64,000 nucleotides of DNA, from contig CADFJN010000011.1 in assembly GCA_902834555.1 (NCBI GenBank), positions 35,363-99,362 of the forward strand. The letters run 5' to 3'. A program made the translations under genes and the position numbers. The DNA is from Atopobiaceae bacterium. GTDB lineage: Bacteria; Actinomycetota; Coriobacteriia; Coriobacteriales; Atopobiaceae. Below, in pieces: positions 24,779 through 34,778 of this stretch. Every line of letters starts with the position of its first letter. The stretch's first letter is position 1. Under the pieces are notes generated by a model that had not been told where the DNA came from, ran no database searches, and saw only the letters and a list, made by a program, of their open reading frames with translations.

Positions 24779-24815
24779 CTCGCCCCCTGGCGCCGGATTG
24801 ACGCCAGAGGGCGAG
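24779..24815. terminator. Hairpin between the SlyD-like and hydrogenase genes
   Basis: CTCGCCCCCTGGCG pairs with CGCCAGAGGGCGAG, with two mismatched positions. It separates two convergent genes and may stop transcription in both directions. No T-run is present. Confidence 0.5.
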
Positions 24816-24860
24816 TTGCCGAAAAGCCGAGAAGCACCCTGCAGCCTAGCCGCGCAGCGC

Positions 24861-26594
24861 CTATGCCTCTCTCGGCATCTTCCACGCGTGCTGGTTGGTG
24901 TGGAGCAGCTCCTCCGCGCGCTCGGAGAGGGGCGCGCCCAGGTAGTCGCGATAGACCGCCTGGATCGCGGGGTTCTCGTGGCTGCGGCGCAGCTTGGCCA
25001 CGCGGTCAAGGCCCCACAGGACGTCTCCGCGAACGCCTGCCAGCTCCTCGCCGTCGTGGATGGGCAATCCGCCGCCGCCAGAGCAGCCGCCAGGGCATGC
25101 CATGATCTCGACAAAGTCGTAGGAGACCTCGCCGGCCTCGAGCGCGTTGAGCAGCCGGTTGGCGTTGCCCAGGCCGCTCGCTACGGCCACGTGCAGTGTG
25201 GTGCCGGCAATGTCGAAGCTGGCCTCCTTCCAGCCGTCGAGGCCGCGCACGTCCTTGAACGCGTCGGCGTCGCAGTTCTCGCCCGTGACCAGGTAGTATG
25301 CCGAGCGCAGCGCAGCCTCCATGACGCCGCCAGTAGCGCCAAAGATCACGGCGGCACCCGTTGCCGTGCCAAGTGGCTGGTCAAAGTCCGTCTCGGCAAG
25401 CGAGAAGACGTCGATGTGCTCGGCGCGAATCATGCGGTCCACCTCGCGCACCGTGAGCGACACGTCCACGTCGGGATCGCCGCAGGCATCGTTCATCACA
25501 GGGATGTCGACCTCGGCCTTCTTGGCCAGGCAAGGCATGATCTCCACGCAGAAGATGCGGTGCGGGTCCACGCCCAGAAGCTCTGCATAGTAGCTCTTGG
25601 CGATGGCGCCAAACATCTGGCCGGGCGACTTTGAGGTGGAGAGCTGGTCGGTGAAGCGCGGGTGGCGCGCCTTGCAGTAGCGCACCCAGCCGGGGCAGCA
25701 GCTCGTGAACATGGGGAACTTCACGCCCTCGGGGTGCTTTAGGTGCTCAACCAGCTCGGAGCCCTCCTCCATGATGGTGAGGTCTGCCGAGAAGTCCGTG
25801 TCAAACACGTAGTCGAAGCCCATGCCCTTGAGCGCGGTGACCAGGCGCTGCGCCGTGGCCTTCTCGCGCGGCAGGCCGAAGGGCTCTCCCCAGGCCGTGC
25901 GCACGGCGGGCGCCACCTGCACCACCACGATCTTGTCTGGGTCCGCCAGGGCGTCGAAGACGCGGTCGGTGTCGTCGCGCTCGCGCAGCGCTCCGGTGGG
26001 GCAGTGGGTGATGCACTGGCCGCAGAGGGCACAGTCGGAGTCCTCGATCAGGCCGCCACCGCGAACGCCCACGCAGGTGTGGCTCGAGCGGTTGGTGAGG
26101 TCCCAGATGCCCTCCGCCTGGACCTTCTCGCACACCTGGATGCAGCGAAGGCAGTTGATGCACTTGTCGTTGTTGCGGATGAGCGGGAAGTCCTGGTTCC
26201 AGGGCTGGTGCGGCAGGTGCTTGGTGTAGGGCAGACTCGTGATGCCAAGGTCGTTGGCGACCGTCTGCAGCGTGCAGTTGCCGGAGCGCACGCAGCTCGT
26301 GCACTCGGAGTCGTGCTGCGAGAGGAGAAACTCCACGTTTGCCTTGCGCGCCATGCGCACCTTGGGGCTGTTGGTGCGCACCACCATGCCGTCAAGCACG
26401 GTGTTGTTGCAGGCCGCCACCAGCTGGTCGATGCCCTCGATCTCGACCACGCACGCTCTGCACGCACCAATCTCGTTGATGTCGCGCAGGAAGCACAAGG
26501 TTGGAATGTTGATGTTCACGGACCTGGCCGCATCCAGGATGGATGTGTGCTCCGGGACCGTGACCTGCTTGCCGTCGATAGTAAGAGTTACCAC
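24861..26594 (-). CDS. [FeFe] hydrogenase catalytic subunit (group A, multi-cluster)
   Basis: The 577-residue enzyme makes or uses H2. In order: a [2Fe-2S] domain (Cys near 34, 45, 48 and 62), a His-Cys3 [4Fe-4S] site (HDSECTSCVRSGNC), two ferredoxin-type clusters (CINCLRCIQVCEK and CALCGQCITHCPTG) and the H-cluster motifs TSCCPGW, MPCLAKKAE and EIMACPGGCSGGGG. The GTG start at 26594 overlaps the stop of the upstream flavoprotein by 7 bases and has GGGGAGG upstream. The partner suggests electron transfer with NAD(P)H and perhaps bifurcation with ferredoxin. Confidence 0.94.
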   Translation of the reverse strand: MVTLTIDGKQVTVPEHTSILDAARSVNINIPTLCFLRDINEIGACRACVVEIEGIDQLVAACNNTVLDGMVVRTNSPKVRMARKANVEFLLSQHDSECTSCVRSGNCTLQTVANDLGITSLPYTKHLPHQPWNQDFPLIRNNDKCINCLRCIQVCEKVQAEGIWDLTNRSSHTCVGVRGGGLIEDSDCALCGQCITHCPTGALRERDDTDRVFDALADPDKIVVVQVAPAVRTAWGEPFGLPREKATAQRLVTALKGMGFDYVFDTDFSADLTIMEEGSELVEHLKHPEGVKFPMFTSCCPGWVRYCKARHPRFTDQLSTSKSPGQMFGAIAKSYYAELLGVDPHRIFCVEIMPCLAKKAEVDIPVMNDACGDPDVDVSLTVREVDRMIRAEHIDVFSLAETDFDQPLGTATGAAVIFGATGGVMEAALRSAYYLVTGENCDADAFKDVRGLDGWKEASFDIAGTTLHVAVASGLGNANRLLNALEAGEVSYDFVEIMACPGGCSGGGGLPIHDGEELAGVRGDVLWGLDRVAKLRRSHENPAIQAVYRDYLGAPLSERAEELLHTNQHAWKMPREA

Positions 26595-28408
26595 TGCTCG
26601 ATCCTCCCCCCGCGGAACGCACCAAAGCCAAAGTGATCGCACCTCAGGCACCTCGATGCCTCCTGGTGGGCCTCTTCCTCGGTGAGCCCGTTCTCGATGA
26701 GGTCAAAGTCGCGCTTGCGGTCCTCGGCCTCGCGCAGCGTCATCTCGCACCTGGCGCAGCTCGTCTTGCCCTTGAACTGTACGGGCGGCAGGTCCACGTC
26801 GAGCGTGACCTGGTGGTTGAAGCCCAGGTAGTTGTCGATGTTGCCCGCGGCTACCTTGCCTGCGTTGACGGCACGGATGACCGTGGCAGGGCCACTCTGG
26901 CAGTCGCCGCCGGAGAAGACGCCCTCCATGCCGGGCACGGCGGAGTCCTCCCCCACCTCGATGCGCCCGCGCTTGCAAGGCACGCCCTGCTCCTCGAAGG
27001 GACCAGACTCGATTGCCTGGCCAATAGCCACCACCACGCGCTCGCAGGGGATGACCTCCTTGGGGGCGTCCGCCTCGCGCGGGGCAAAGCGCCCGCGCGA
27101 GAGCCCGCCGATGATCTGGCGCTGCACGCGCAGGCCGGTAACGTAGCCGTCCTGAGACTCGATGGCAATGGGTGCGTGAAGCTCAAGAAGCTCGCAGCCC
27201 TCGGCCTTGGCACCCGCGATCTCCTCGTCCTGGGCCGTCATGTCGGCGACGCGGCGGCGGTAAACGATGGTGACCTTCTTGGCACCCAGACGGATGGAGG
27301 AGCGTGCCACGTCCATGGCCACGTTGCCGCCGCCAATCACGCAGACGCGCTCGTGCGAGAAGTCCGGGTGGACCTCGTCACCCAGGGCACGCAGCATCTC
27401 GACGGCGGAGAGCACGCCCACCGAGTCCTCCCCGGGAAGGCCCAGCTTGCGGTCCAGGTGCGCACCAATGGCTAGGTAGACCGCGTCGTAGTCCTTGCGC
27501 AGCGCAGCGAGGTCCTCGACCTTGGTGTCGCACTTCACCTGGATGCCGCAGTCGAGAATCCACTGGATCTCGGCGTCGAGGCGCTCGTGGGGCAGGCGGT
27601 AGTTGGGGATACCATAGTGGAGCATGCCGCCCAGCTTGTGGCGCGCCTCATAGATGGTGACGTCGTGGCCCATGACCGAGAGATAGTACGCGCACGAGAG
27701 ACCCGCGGGGCCACCGCCCACCACAGCCACGCGCTTGCCGGTCTTCTCGGCCATGTTGGGACGGTAGTCCGTCTCCATGTGGTCCACGGCATAGCGCTTG
27801 AGGCCGCGGATATTCATGGGGTCGTCCACCATGCCGCGCCGGCAGTTCATCTCGCAGGGATGCTCGCAGACATAGCCGCAGACCAGGGGCAGCGGGTTGT
27901 CCTTGCGAATGAGACGGACGGCGTCCGTGTAGCGGCGCGCCTCCACCAGGCTGATGTAGCCAGGGATGTCCACGCCCGCCGGGCAGCCGGAGACGCAGGG
28001 CACGAGCTGGCTCTGCGTGAAGCCGCAGGCGTGCTTCTGGACGTGGTGCTCGAAGTCATCGCGGAAGCCGCGGATGGCGGTGAGCGCCATGTCACCGGCC
28101 TCGTAGCCAATTGCGCAGTCGGCCGAGAGGTAGATTGTGCGCGCCGTGCGCTCGATAAGGTCGAGCGTGTGCTCGTCCGCGCGGTTCTCCAGGACGTCGT
28201 TCAAAAGGTCCGAGAGCGCGCGCAGGCCAACGCGGCAGGGCGTGCACTTGCCGCAGCTCTGCGTGGCGCACATGTTGACGTACGCTGCGGTGAACTCCAC
28301 CGGGCAGGGAGCGAGCGAGCTTACCGCAAGGCGCCGACCAAGCGCCTCGTGCAGGCTGTCCATGACAGCCTGGGCCTCGCTACGCTGCATCACATGAAGC
28401 CTAGCCAT
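26588..28408 (-). CDS. NuoF-tail/GltD fusion flavoprotein, hydrogenase partner (SfrB-like)
   Basis: The 606-residue protein begins with a NuoF-type [4Fe-4S] domain (CATQSCGKCTPCRVGL, about residues 40-55). A GltD-like domain follows, with its own Cys clusters (CVSGCPAGVDIPGY and CGYVCEHPCEMNCRR), an FAD loop VAVVGGGPAGLSCAYYL and a NADPH loop VCVIGGGNVAMDVAR. A Cys motif (CARCEM and CLRCDH) closes it. The NuoF flavin domain itself is absent, so the FAD/NADPH domain is the likely port for pyridine nucleotides. ATG 28408 follows AAGGAGAGG. Overlap with the hydrogenase gene points to a fixed complex. Confidence 0.88.
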   Translation of the reverse strand: MARLHVMQRSEAQAVMDSLHEALGRRLAVSSLAPCPVEFTAAYVNMCATQSCGKCTPCRVGLRALSDLLNDVLENRADEHTLDLIERTARTIYLSADCAIGYEAGDMALTAIRGFRDDFEHHVQKHACGFTQSQLVPCVSGCPAGVDIPGYISLVEARRYTDAVRLIRKDNPLPLVCGYVCEHPCEMNCRRGMVDDPMNIRGLKRYAVDHMETDYRPNMAEKTGKRVAVVGGGPAGLSCAYYLSVMGHDVTIYEARHKLGGMLHYGIPNYRLPHERLDAEIQWILDCGIQVKCDTKVEDLAALRKDYDAVYLAIGAHLDRKLGLPGEDSVGVLSAVEMLRALGDEVHPDFSHERVCVIGGGNVAMDVARSSIRLGAKKVTIVYRRRVADMTAQDEEIAGAKAEGCELLELHAPIAIESQDGYVTGLRVQRQIIGGLSRGRFAPREADAPKEVIPCERVVVAIGQAIESGPFEEQGVPCKRGRIEVGEDSAVPGMEGVFSGGDCQSGPATVIRAVNAGKVAAGNIDNYLGFNHQVTLDVDLPPVQFKGKTSCARCEMTLREAEDRKRDFDLIENGLTEEEAHQEASRCLRCDHFGFGAFRGGRIEQW

Positions 28409-28437
28409 AAGGTCCTCTCCTTGTCTTGGTCGCCCGG

Positions 28438-28455
28438 CCTGGGTCCCCACCCAGG
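28438..28455 (-). promoter_or_regulatory. Hairpin in the leader of the hydrogenase operon
   Basis: CCTGGGT and ACCCAGG flank four bases, about 30 bases upstream of the start at 28408. It may protect the mRNA or regulate; no known riboswitch was recognised. Confidence 0.35.
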
Positions 28456-28526
28456 AGGACGCATAACGTTTCAAGTTTCCCGGCTGACAGACCCACGCCA
28501 ACCGTCAATCCGTAAACGGTAGGAAG

Positions 28527-28556
28527 AGAGGGGCGGGCGCTCATGCCCACCCCTCT
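28527..28556. terminator. Hairpin downstream of metY
   Basis: AGAGGGGCGGGC pairs with GCCCACCCCTCT with a single mismatch, around GCTCAT. It sits between the metY stop (28625) and the hydrogenase operon on the same strand, so it probably ends the fumC-metY transcript. Confidence 0.55.
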
Positions 28557-28624
28557 GAAGGGTGTTTTCTTGTCGCCGTGTGGATGTATTGCAGATACCA
28601 GTTGCGAGAGGAACGCGGGCGCCC

Positions 28625-29908
28625 CTACACGCGGGCCAGCGCCTGCTCCACGTCTGCCACGAGGTCGTCGGTGCCCTCGATGCCACAGCTCATACGCACC
28701 ATTGCAGGAGATATGCCGGCCGCTACCAGCTCGTCGTTGGTCATCTGGCGGTGCGTCGAGGACGCCGGGTGCAAACAGCAGCTGCGCGCGTCGGCCACGT
28801 GCGTCTCGATCGCAAAGACGCGCAGCCCAGCCATGAAGCGCTCCGCCGCCTCGCGACCGCCGGCAACCTCGAAGCTCACCACGCCGCAGCTACCGTTGGG
28901 CAGGTACTTCTCGGCAAGCTTGTGGTACGGGTCCCCAGGGAGGTCCGGGTAGCGCACGGACGCCACCTTGTCGCTTGTGGAGAGAAACTCGGCTACGGCG
29001 CGGGCGTTCTTGCAGTGCTGCGGCACGCGCACGTGCAGGCTCTCGAGGCCAAGGTTCAGATAGAAGGCGTTCTGCGGGCTCTGGATGCTGCCAAAGTCGC
29101 GCATGAGCTGCGACGTTGCCTTGGTGATGTAGGCACCTGCCTGCCCGAACTTCTCGACATAGACGATGCCGTGGTAGGACTCGTCAGGAGTCGTGAGGCC
29201 AGGGAAGCGCTCAGCGTTGGCCATCCAGTCGAACTTGCCGGAGTCCACAATGGCGCCACCCACGCACGCACCGTGCCCGTCCATGTACTTGGTGGTGGAG
29301 TGGGTCACAATATCCGCACCCCACTCGATGGGACGGCAGTTGATGGGCGTGGGGAAGGTGTTGTCCACGATGAGGGGCACGCCGTGGGCATGGGCCGCCG
29401 TAGCGAACTTCTCGATGTCGAGAACCGCCAGCGCCGGGTTGGCGATGGTCTCGCCAAAGACGCACTTGGTGTTGGGGCGGAACGCGGCGTCTAGCTCCTC
29501 CGGCGTGCAGTTGGGGTCAACGAAGGTGCACTCGATACCCATCTTGCCCAGCGTGTGGGCAAGGAGGTTGAAGGTGCCTCCGTAGATGGCAGAGCTTGCC
29601 ACCACGTGGCCGCCTGCCTCGCAGATGTTGAAGACGGCAAAGAAATTGGCCGCCTGGCCAGAGCTGGTTAGCATGGCCGCGGTGCCACCCTCGAGCGAGG
29701 CGATCTTGGCCGCCACGTGATCGTTCGTAGGGTTCTGGAGACGCGTGTAGAAGTAGCCCGTGTCCTCCAGGTCGAAGAGGCGCCCCATGGCATCGGAGGT
29801 GTCGTACTTGAAGGTGGTGGACTGGACGATGGGCACCTGGCGCGGCTCGCCGTTACCCGGCGTGTAGCCCGCCTGCACACAGCGGGTCTCGATGCTCTGT
29901 TCGCTCAT
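28625..29908 (-). CDS. metY: O-acetylhomoserine sulfhydrylase
   Basis: The 427-residue PLP enzyme forms homocysteine from O-acetylhomoserine and sulfide. TRLQNPT, SSGQAANFFAVFNI and the PLP-lysine motif HSTTKYMDGHG are standard for the Cys/Met-metabolism family; the length favours MetY over MetB. ATG 29908 follows AAAGGAGTCCTC. The start lies 40 bases after the fumC stop, so the two may share a transcript. Confidence 0.9.
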   Translation of the reverse strand: MSEQSIETRCVQAGYTPGNGEPRQVPIVQSTTFKYDTSDAMGRLFDLEDTGYFYTRLQNPTNDHVAAKIASLEGGTAAMLTSSGQAANFFAVFNICEAGGHVVASSAIYGGTFNLLAHTLGKMGIECTFVDPNCTPEELDAAFRPNTKCVFGETIANPALAVLDIEKFATAAHAHGVPLIVDNTFPTPINCRPIEWGADIVTHSTTKYMDGHGACVGGAIVDSGKFDWMANAERFPGLTTPDESYHGIVYVEKFGQAGAYITKATSQLMRDFGSIQSPQNAFYLNLGLESLHVRVPQHCKNARAVAEFLSTSDKVASVRYPDLPGDPYHKLAEKYLPNGSCGVVSFEVAGGREAAERFMAGLRVFAIETHVADARSCCLHPASSTHRQMTNDELVAAGISPAMVRMSCGIEGTDDLVADVEQALARV

Positions 29909-29948
29909 GAGGACTCCTTTCTGCCGTGCGCGCGAGGGTCGCCCGCGC

Positions 29949-31313
<1,365 letters not shown>

Positions 31314-31326
31314 GGCGCTGCGTCTC

Positions 31327-32793
31327 CTATTCCGCGGGGGTCTCAGGGCCAGGGGCGTCCTCGGCCTCAGGTGCAGCATCCTCAACAGCGGGGGCAGCGT
31401 CGGCCTCCGGCACGGCGTCCCCCTCAGGCACTGTCGTCTCCTCGGATGGCGTTCCCTCATCCTCATCGCTTGCCTCGCGATGCTTCATGCCCGAGACAAT
31501 CGCCGAGACGACCTCGCTCTGGTCGCGCCCGGCAACACCAAGGTCTGCGCGCACGCCGCGGAAGCGCGGGCTGTGGCGAAACTCGTCTGCCAGCGTCGCG
31601 TTGGTGCGCGCGTTGCAGAGGGCGCCCAGGTCGCGCTGAATCTCGTCCATGTACTGGCTCATCTGCGCGCGCTCGTCGCCCAGCACCACGCCCAGGCGGT
31701 TAGCCACGTAGTGCAGCTCCTTCGCGTCGCGACGGGCATCGTAGACCGCATTGGCACTAGAGAGGTCAAGGCCAAAGAGCACCTGGTCAAGGGCATCGAG
31801 CTCCTCGTCAAAGCGAGACCTGAGGTCCTCCTCGCTAAGGCCGCGCGCAAGCACGGACTTCTTCCAGCGAAAGCTCGAGAGCTCCTCCACCAGCGCGTCG
31901 AGCTTCTTGACGAGGCCCTTCTTGCGCACCAGCTCCATGAACGAGCTACGCTCGAGCTTGCGCTCGCGGGCGCACGCAACGGGGAGCAGGCTGTTCTCGC
32001 CCAGCTCGCCCGCCTCCACAAGGTCGTCGACCGTCTGGGAGAAGATGTCGATCCCACGCAGCCGCGCGGTGGCATCAAGCAGGTTTCGCAGGACCTTGTC
32101 GGCGCGCTCTGCCTGCTTCTTGGACTCCCAGGGTGCGAGGAACGAGACAAGCGAGCGGAGCCTGCGCACGGCCACGCGAAAGTCACAGAGGGCGTCAGCG
32201 TCATCGGGGTTGTTGAAGAAGCGCTCGCCGCAGGCAGCAAGCTCACCGGCAGATGCGGTGACCTCGCCCTCGATGGAGACGAGCGACCCCCAAACGCTGG
32301 GCTTGGGGCCATCCACAAACCAGAGGAGCGACGCGGGTGCCGGGGTGGCCACCTCGCCCTCCGCCGCAGCTTCGGGCTGCGGCAGCTCGAGCGCCAGCGC
32401 GGCACCCTTGTTCAGTCTGATGGTCATGCCCAACAGGTGCGACGCGATGGCATCAAGCGAGGGCACATGGCCAACAATGACCACGGTATCCTCGGACGTG
32501 GTGGAAATCTGCGCGAGAATGGCGTCCACGTTCTGGTCGTAGAGGGTCTGGTCAACCTCAATGCCATCCACGCCCAGCACGTTTGCAACCACCTGCGCCG
32601 TCTGCATGGCCCTAATTGCCGGGCTTGACCACACGTTTACGTCGTCGTAGTCCTCGAGCAGAGAGAACGTGCGCGGATACGCAATCTCTAGGGCGTGCCT
32701 GCCATCTGGAGTGAGCTCGCGGTATAGATCCGACGAGTCATCCGGTGCCTTCTCGGCCTTGCCATGCCGCACGAGAACAAGGGTCCTGACCAT
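31327..32793 (-). CDS. SixA-like phosphohistidine phosphatase fused to a CHAD domain
   Basis: The 488-residue protein begins with a histidine-phosphatase domain (LVLVRHGKAEK with catalytic His10; second His in VGHVPSLD). From about residue 190 to 440 there is a CHAD domain, alpha-helical and rich in conserved His/Arg/Lys (FRVAVRRLRSLVSFL and DAKELHYVANRLGVVLG), a family known to bind inorganic polyphosphate. An acidic Pro/Glu/Ala tail of about 50 residues ends it. ATG 32793 follows GGAGG. The fusion suggests phosphate-ester chemistry on or near polyphosphate granules; this is inference. Confidence 0.85.
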   Translation of the reverse strand: MVRTLVLVRHGKAEKAPDDSSDLYRELTPDGRHALEIAYPRTFSLLEDYDDVNVWSSPAIRAMQTAQVVANVLGVDGIEVDQTLYDQNVDAILAQISTTSEDTVVIVGHVPSLDAIASHLLGMTIRLNKGAALALELPQPEAAAEGEVATPAPASLLWFVDGPKPSVWGSLVSIEGEVTASAGELAACGERFFNNPDDADALCDFRVAVRRLRSLVSFLAPWESKKQAERADKVLRNLLDATARLRGIDIFSQTVDDLVEAGELGENSLLPVACARERKLERSSFMELVRKKGLVKKLDALVEELSSFRWKKSVLARGLSEEDLRSRFDEELDALDQVLFGLDLSSANAVYDARRDAKELHYVANRLGVVLGDERAQMSQYMDEIQRDLGALCNARTNATLADEFRHSPRFRGVRADLGVAGRDQSEVVSAIVSGMKHREASDEDEGTPSEETTVPEGDAVPEADAAPAVEDAAPEAEDAPGPETPAE

Positions 32794-33083
32794 GAGACAA
32801 CCTCCGCAAACGCAACGCTTACCCCTACCTGAGCCCCAACGCACAAACGCGAGTGATGCTCGCATGAGGTTTTAGCATAGCAGTACCCCGTGACAGCAGC
32901 GTAAACCGCGCTCCTCGGCGGTCAGCCAAGTTTGGTGGACGATGTTACGTCTTCTTGGCGCACAGAGGACGAATGGATAACATAACGGCAGTCCTGCATT
33001 TACAAGATTAGAAAACCACACGAAACGCAGTTTTGCTACCATAAAGCTGCAACCTTGAGACAGTAAATGAGGGGAGCGGTCAA
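32794..33083. other. Divergent promoter region between SixA-CHAD and esterase genes
   Basis: This 290-bp gap is richer in A+T than its surroundings, and both genes start outward from it. I saw no strong dyad or terminator. GAGGGGAG just before 33084 is the esterase ribosome site. Confidence 0.4.
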
Positions 33084-34370
33084 ATGAATCGGGAAACGGT
33101 AACCGCGCACAGCAAGAACCTCGGCAAGGATATGAGCATCCGCGTCTACGGTGAGTCCGGATGGCCAACCATCGCTTTTCCTATCCAAGATGCGATGAGC
33201 GACTGCTACGAGCAGTTCGTCATGGTCGACGCTATGAAGGACTACATTGAGAGCGGCAAGATCCAGCTCTTTGTCCTCGACTCCGTCGATGCCGAGGGCT
33301 GGTCCGACCGCGGCGGTGACAACGTCCTGCGCGTCAAGGTCATCGAGGCGTTCTATAACTACGTGTGCGAGGAGGTCGTCCCCTTCGTACACGAGCGCAA
33401 CAGCTCTGACCTGCGCCCGCTCACGATGGGCTGCTCGCTTGGCGCAACGCACGCCCTTGTCGCCTTCCTGCGCCGCCCGGACCTCTTCCAGGGCGTCATC
33501 GCGCTCTCCGGTGGCTACGACGCGCAGTTCTTCTTTGGCGACTGGATGAACACCACCCTATACTTCAACTCCCCCGTTCACTTCCTGCCCAATACTCCGC
33601 ACGACCACCCCTACATCGACCTCTACAACAGGCGCGAGATCGTCCTGTGCTGCGGCCAGGGAGCCTGGGAGGAAGAGGGCCTGCGCACCGAGCATATTGT
33701 GGACGACGCCTTCCGTGCGCTGGGTGTGGATGCCTGGTGCGACTACTGGGGAACCGACGTGGACCACGACTGGCCCTGGTGGCAGAAGCAAGTCCAGTAC
33801 TTCCTCCCCTACGTGCTGGACGAGGCCGAGAAGTACCACGCCGAGGAGGTTGCCGAGGCCGCGAAGAACGCGCCGGCCAAGCCTGTGACCGCGAAGAAGC
33901 CCGCAGGCACCAAGGCCACGCGCACGTCTCGTACCAAGGCGGCGCCGGCAAAGAAGGCGGAGCCGGCAGTGAAGAAGTCTGCTCCCGCGACGAAGACTGC
34001 GCCCGCTGCGAAGCCCGCACCCAAGGCGGCACCTGCGGCGAAGGTTGCACCCGCAGCCAAGGCAGCACCTGCAGCGAAGACGGCTGAGAAGGCTGAGCCC
34101 AAGGCCACGCCAGCTACCAAGGCGGAGCCAAAGGCCGCCGCGGCAAAGCCCGCTCCCGCCAAGAAGGCGGCCCCCAAGGCAACTTCAGCAAAGCCCGCTC
34201 CCGCCAAGAAGGCGGCCCCCGCAGCCAAGGCTGAGCCCGCCAAGAAGCCTGCTGCCGCCGCGAAGCCCGCTGCCAAGTCCGTCGCTGCACCCAAGGCACC
34301 CGCAAAGAAGGCCGCAGCTGCAAAGCCCGCGGCAAAGAAGACGACGCGCAACCGTAAGTCGGCCCGCTAA
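33084..34370 (+). CDS. Esterase-like alpha/beta hydrolase with histone-H1-like Lys/Ala/Pro tail
   Basis: The 428-residue protein is in two parts. Residues 1-250 form an esterase-D-like hydrolase with a nucleophile elbow GCSLG (Ser near 118) and an Asp/His-containing TDVDHDWPWW near 225. From about residue 255 to the end, some 170 residues consist almost entirely of Ala, Lys and Pro with many AKPA and KKAAPA repeats, closing in TTRNRKSAR. Such tails bind nucleic acids or polyanions in bacterial H1-like proteins. No signal peptide is visible, so it is probably cytoplasmic. The reading frame is continuous, so this is not a frameshift product. Confidence 0.82.
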   Translation: MNRETVTAHSKNLGKDMSIRVYGESGWPTIAFPIQDAMSDCYEQFVMVDAMKDYIESGKIQLFVLDSVDAEGWSDRGGDNVLRVKVIEAFYNYVCEEVVPFVHERNSSDLRPLTMGCSLGATHALVAFLRRPDLFQGVIALSGGYDAQFFFGDWMNTTLYFNSPVHFLPNTPHDHPYIDLYNRREIVLCCGQGAWEEEGLRTEHIVDDAFRALGVDAWCDYWGTDVDHDWPWWQKQVQYFLPYVLDEAEKYHAEEVAEAAKNAPAKPVTAKKPAGTKATRTSRTKAAPAKKAEPAVKKSAPATKTAPAAKPAPKAAPAAKVAPAAKAAPAAKTAEKAEPKATPATKAEPKAAAAKPAPAKKAAPKATSAKPAPAKKAAPAAKAEPAKKPAAAAKPAAKSVAAPKAPAKKAAAAKPAAKKTTRNRKSAR

Positions 34371-34462
34371 ACCCCCGATATCCCACGCAACCAAAAGGCG
34401 AGGCAGGAACTTCTCCTGTCTCGCCCTTCTCGTACGCCTCGTTGTTCTCGCCCCTGCCCTTC

Positions 34463-34543
34463 GTTCTTTATCGGTTTTTGTGAAACGGGCCTCGCGTTTG
34501 CCCAGTTGGCAGCCAGTGCAATTCTCAGATTCCGCTAAAGAAC
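34463..34543. repeat. Inverted-repeat element, TTCTTTAGCGG family, copy 2 (inverted)
   Basis: GTTCTTTATCGG and CCGCTAAAGAAC pair with one mismatch. Its reverse complement aligns to the copy at 22756-22834, sharing TTCTTTAGCGG and CCCGTTTCACA. Its loop also has GCCAACTGGGC (minus strand), the core word of the TTATTGCGCG family, which links the two families. Confidence 0.7.
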
Positions 34544-34615
34544 AGAGAGAGGGCAGCGGAGAAACGGAGAAGAGGCTCCATTCCGGCAACTCAAACCGTA
34601 CACGTCTCCCTTCTT

Positions 34616-34700
34616 GCAGAGAATAGCTCCATTTCTTAAAACCGGTTACGGCGACCTGCGGAAACGCAACCGACGTTTAAGAAAAGGAGCTATTCTCTGC
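34616..34700. repeat. Inverted-repeat element, TTTCTTAAAACCGG family, copy 2 (long form)
   Basis: The arms of 25 bp, beginning GCAGAGAATAGCTCC, pair at 24 of 25 positions. The loop holds ACCTGCGGAAACGCAACC, as in the copy at 23237-23305. This is the most complete member and has the look of a small non-autonomous mobile or REP-like element. Confidence 0.8.
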
Positions 34701-34778
34701 AAAATGGCCGGTGGCATGCAACCGTGCAGTGCGGCAACGGCCCCTCCGGCGTCACCAGGCGCGTCCGCGGCGCCCCTT

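Larger units (their letters stand above)
34371..34778. other. 408-bp intergenic region with two hairpin repeats
   Basis: The gap lies between the convergent esterase and SGNH genes. It holds the inverted-repeat elements at 34463-34543 and 34616-34700. The remainder shows no gene. GGCGC and GCGCC near 34763-34779 may form a small terminator hairpin for the minus-strand operon. Confidence 0.55.

Noticed and set aside
34080..34370. Frameshift producing the Lys/Ala/Pro tail of the esterase
   Set aside because: The tail is a long, regular repeat with sensible codons (AAG, GCC, CCC) in the same frame and ends in a normal stop; a shifted frame would not give such order.
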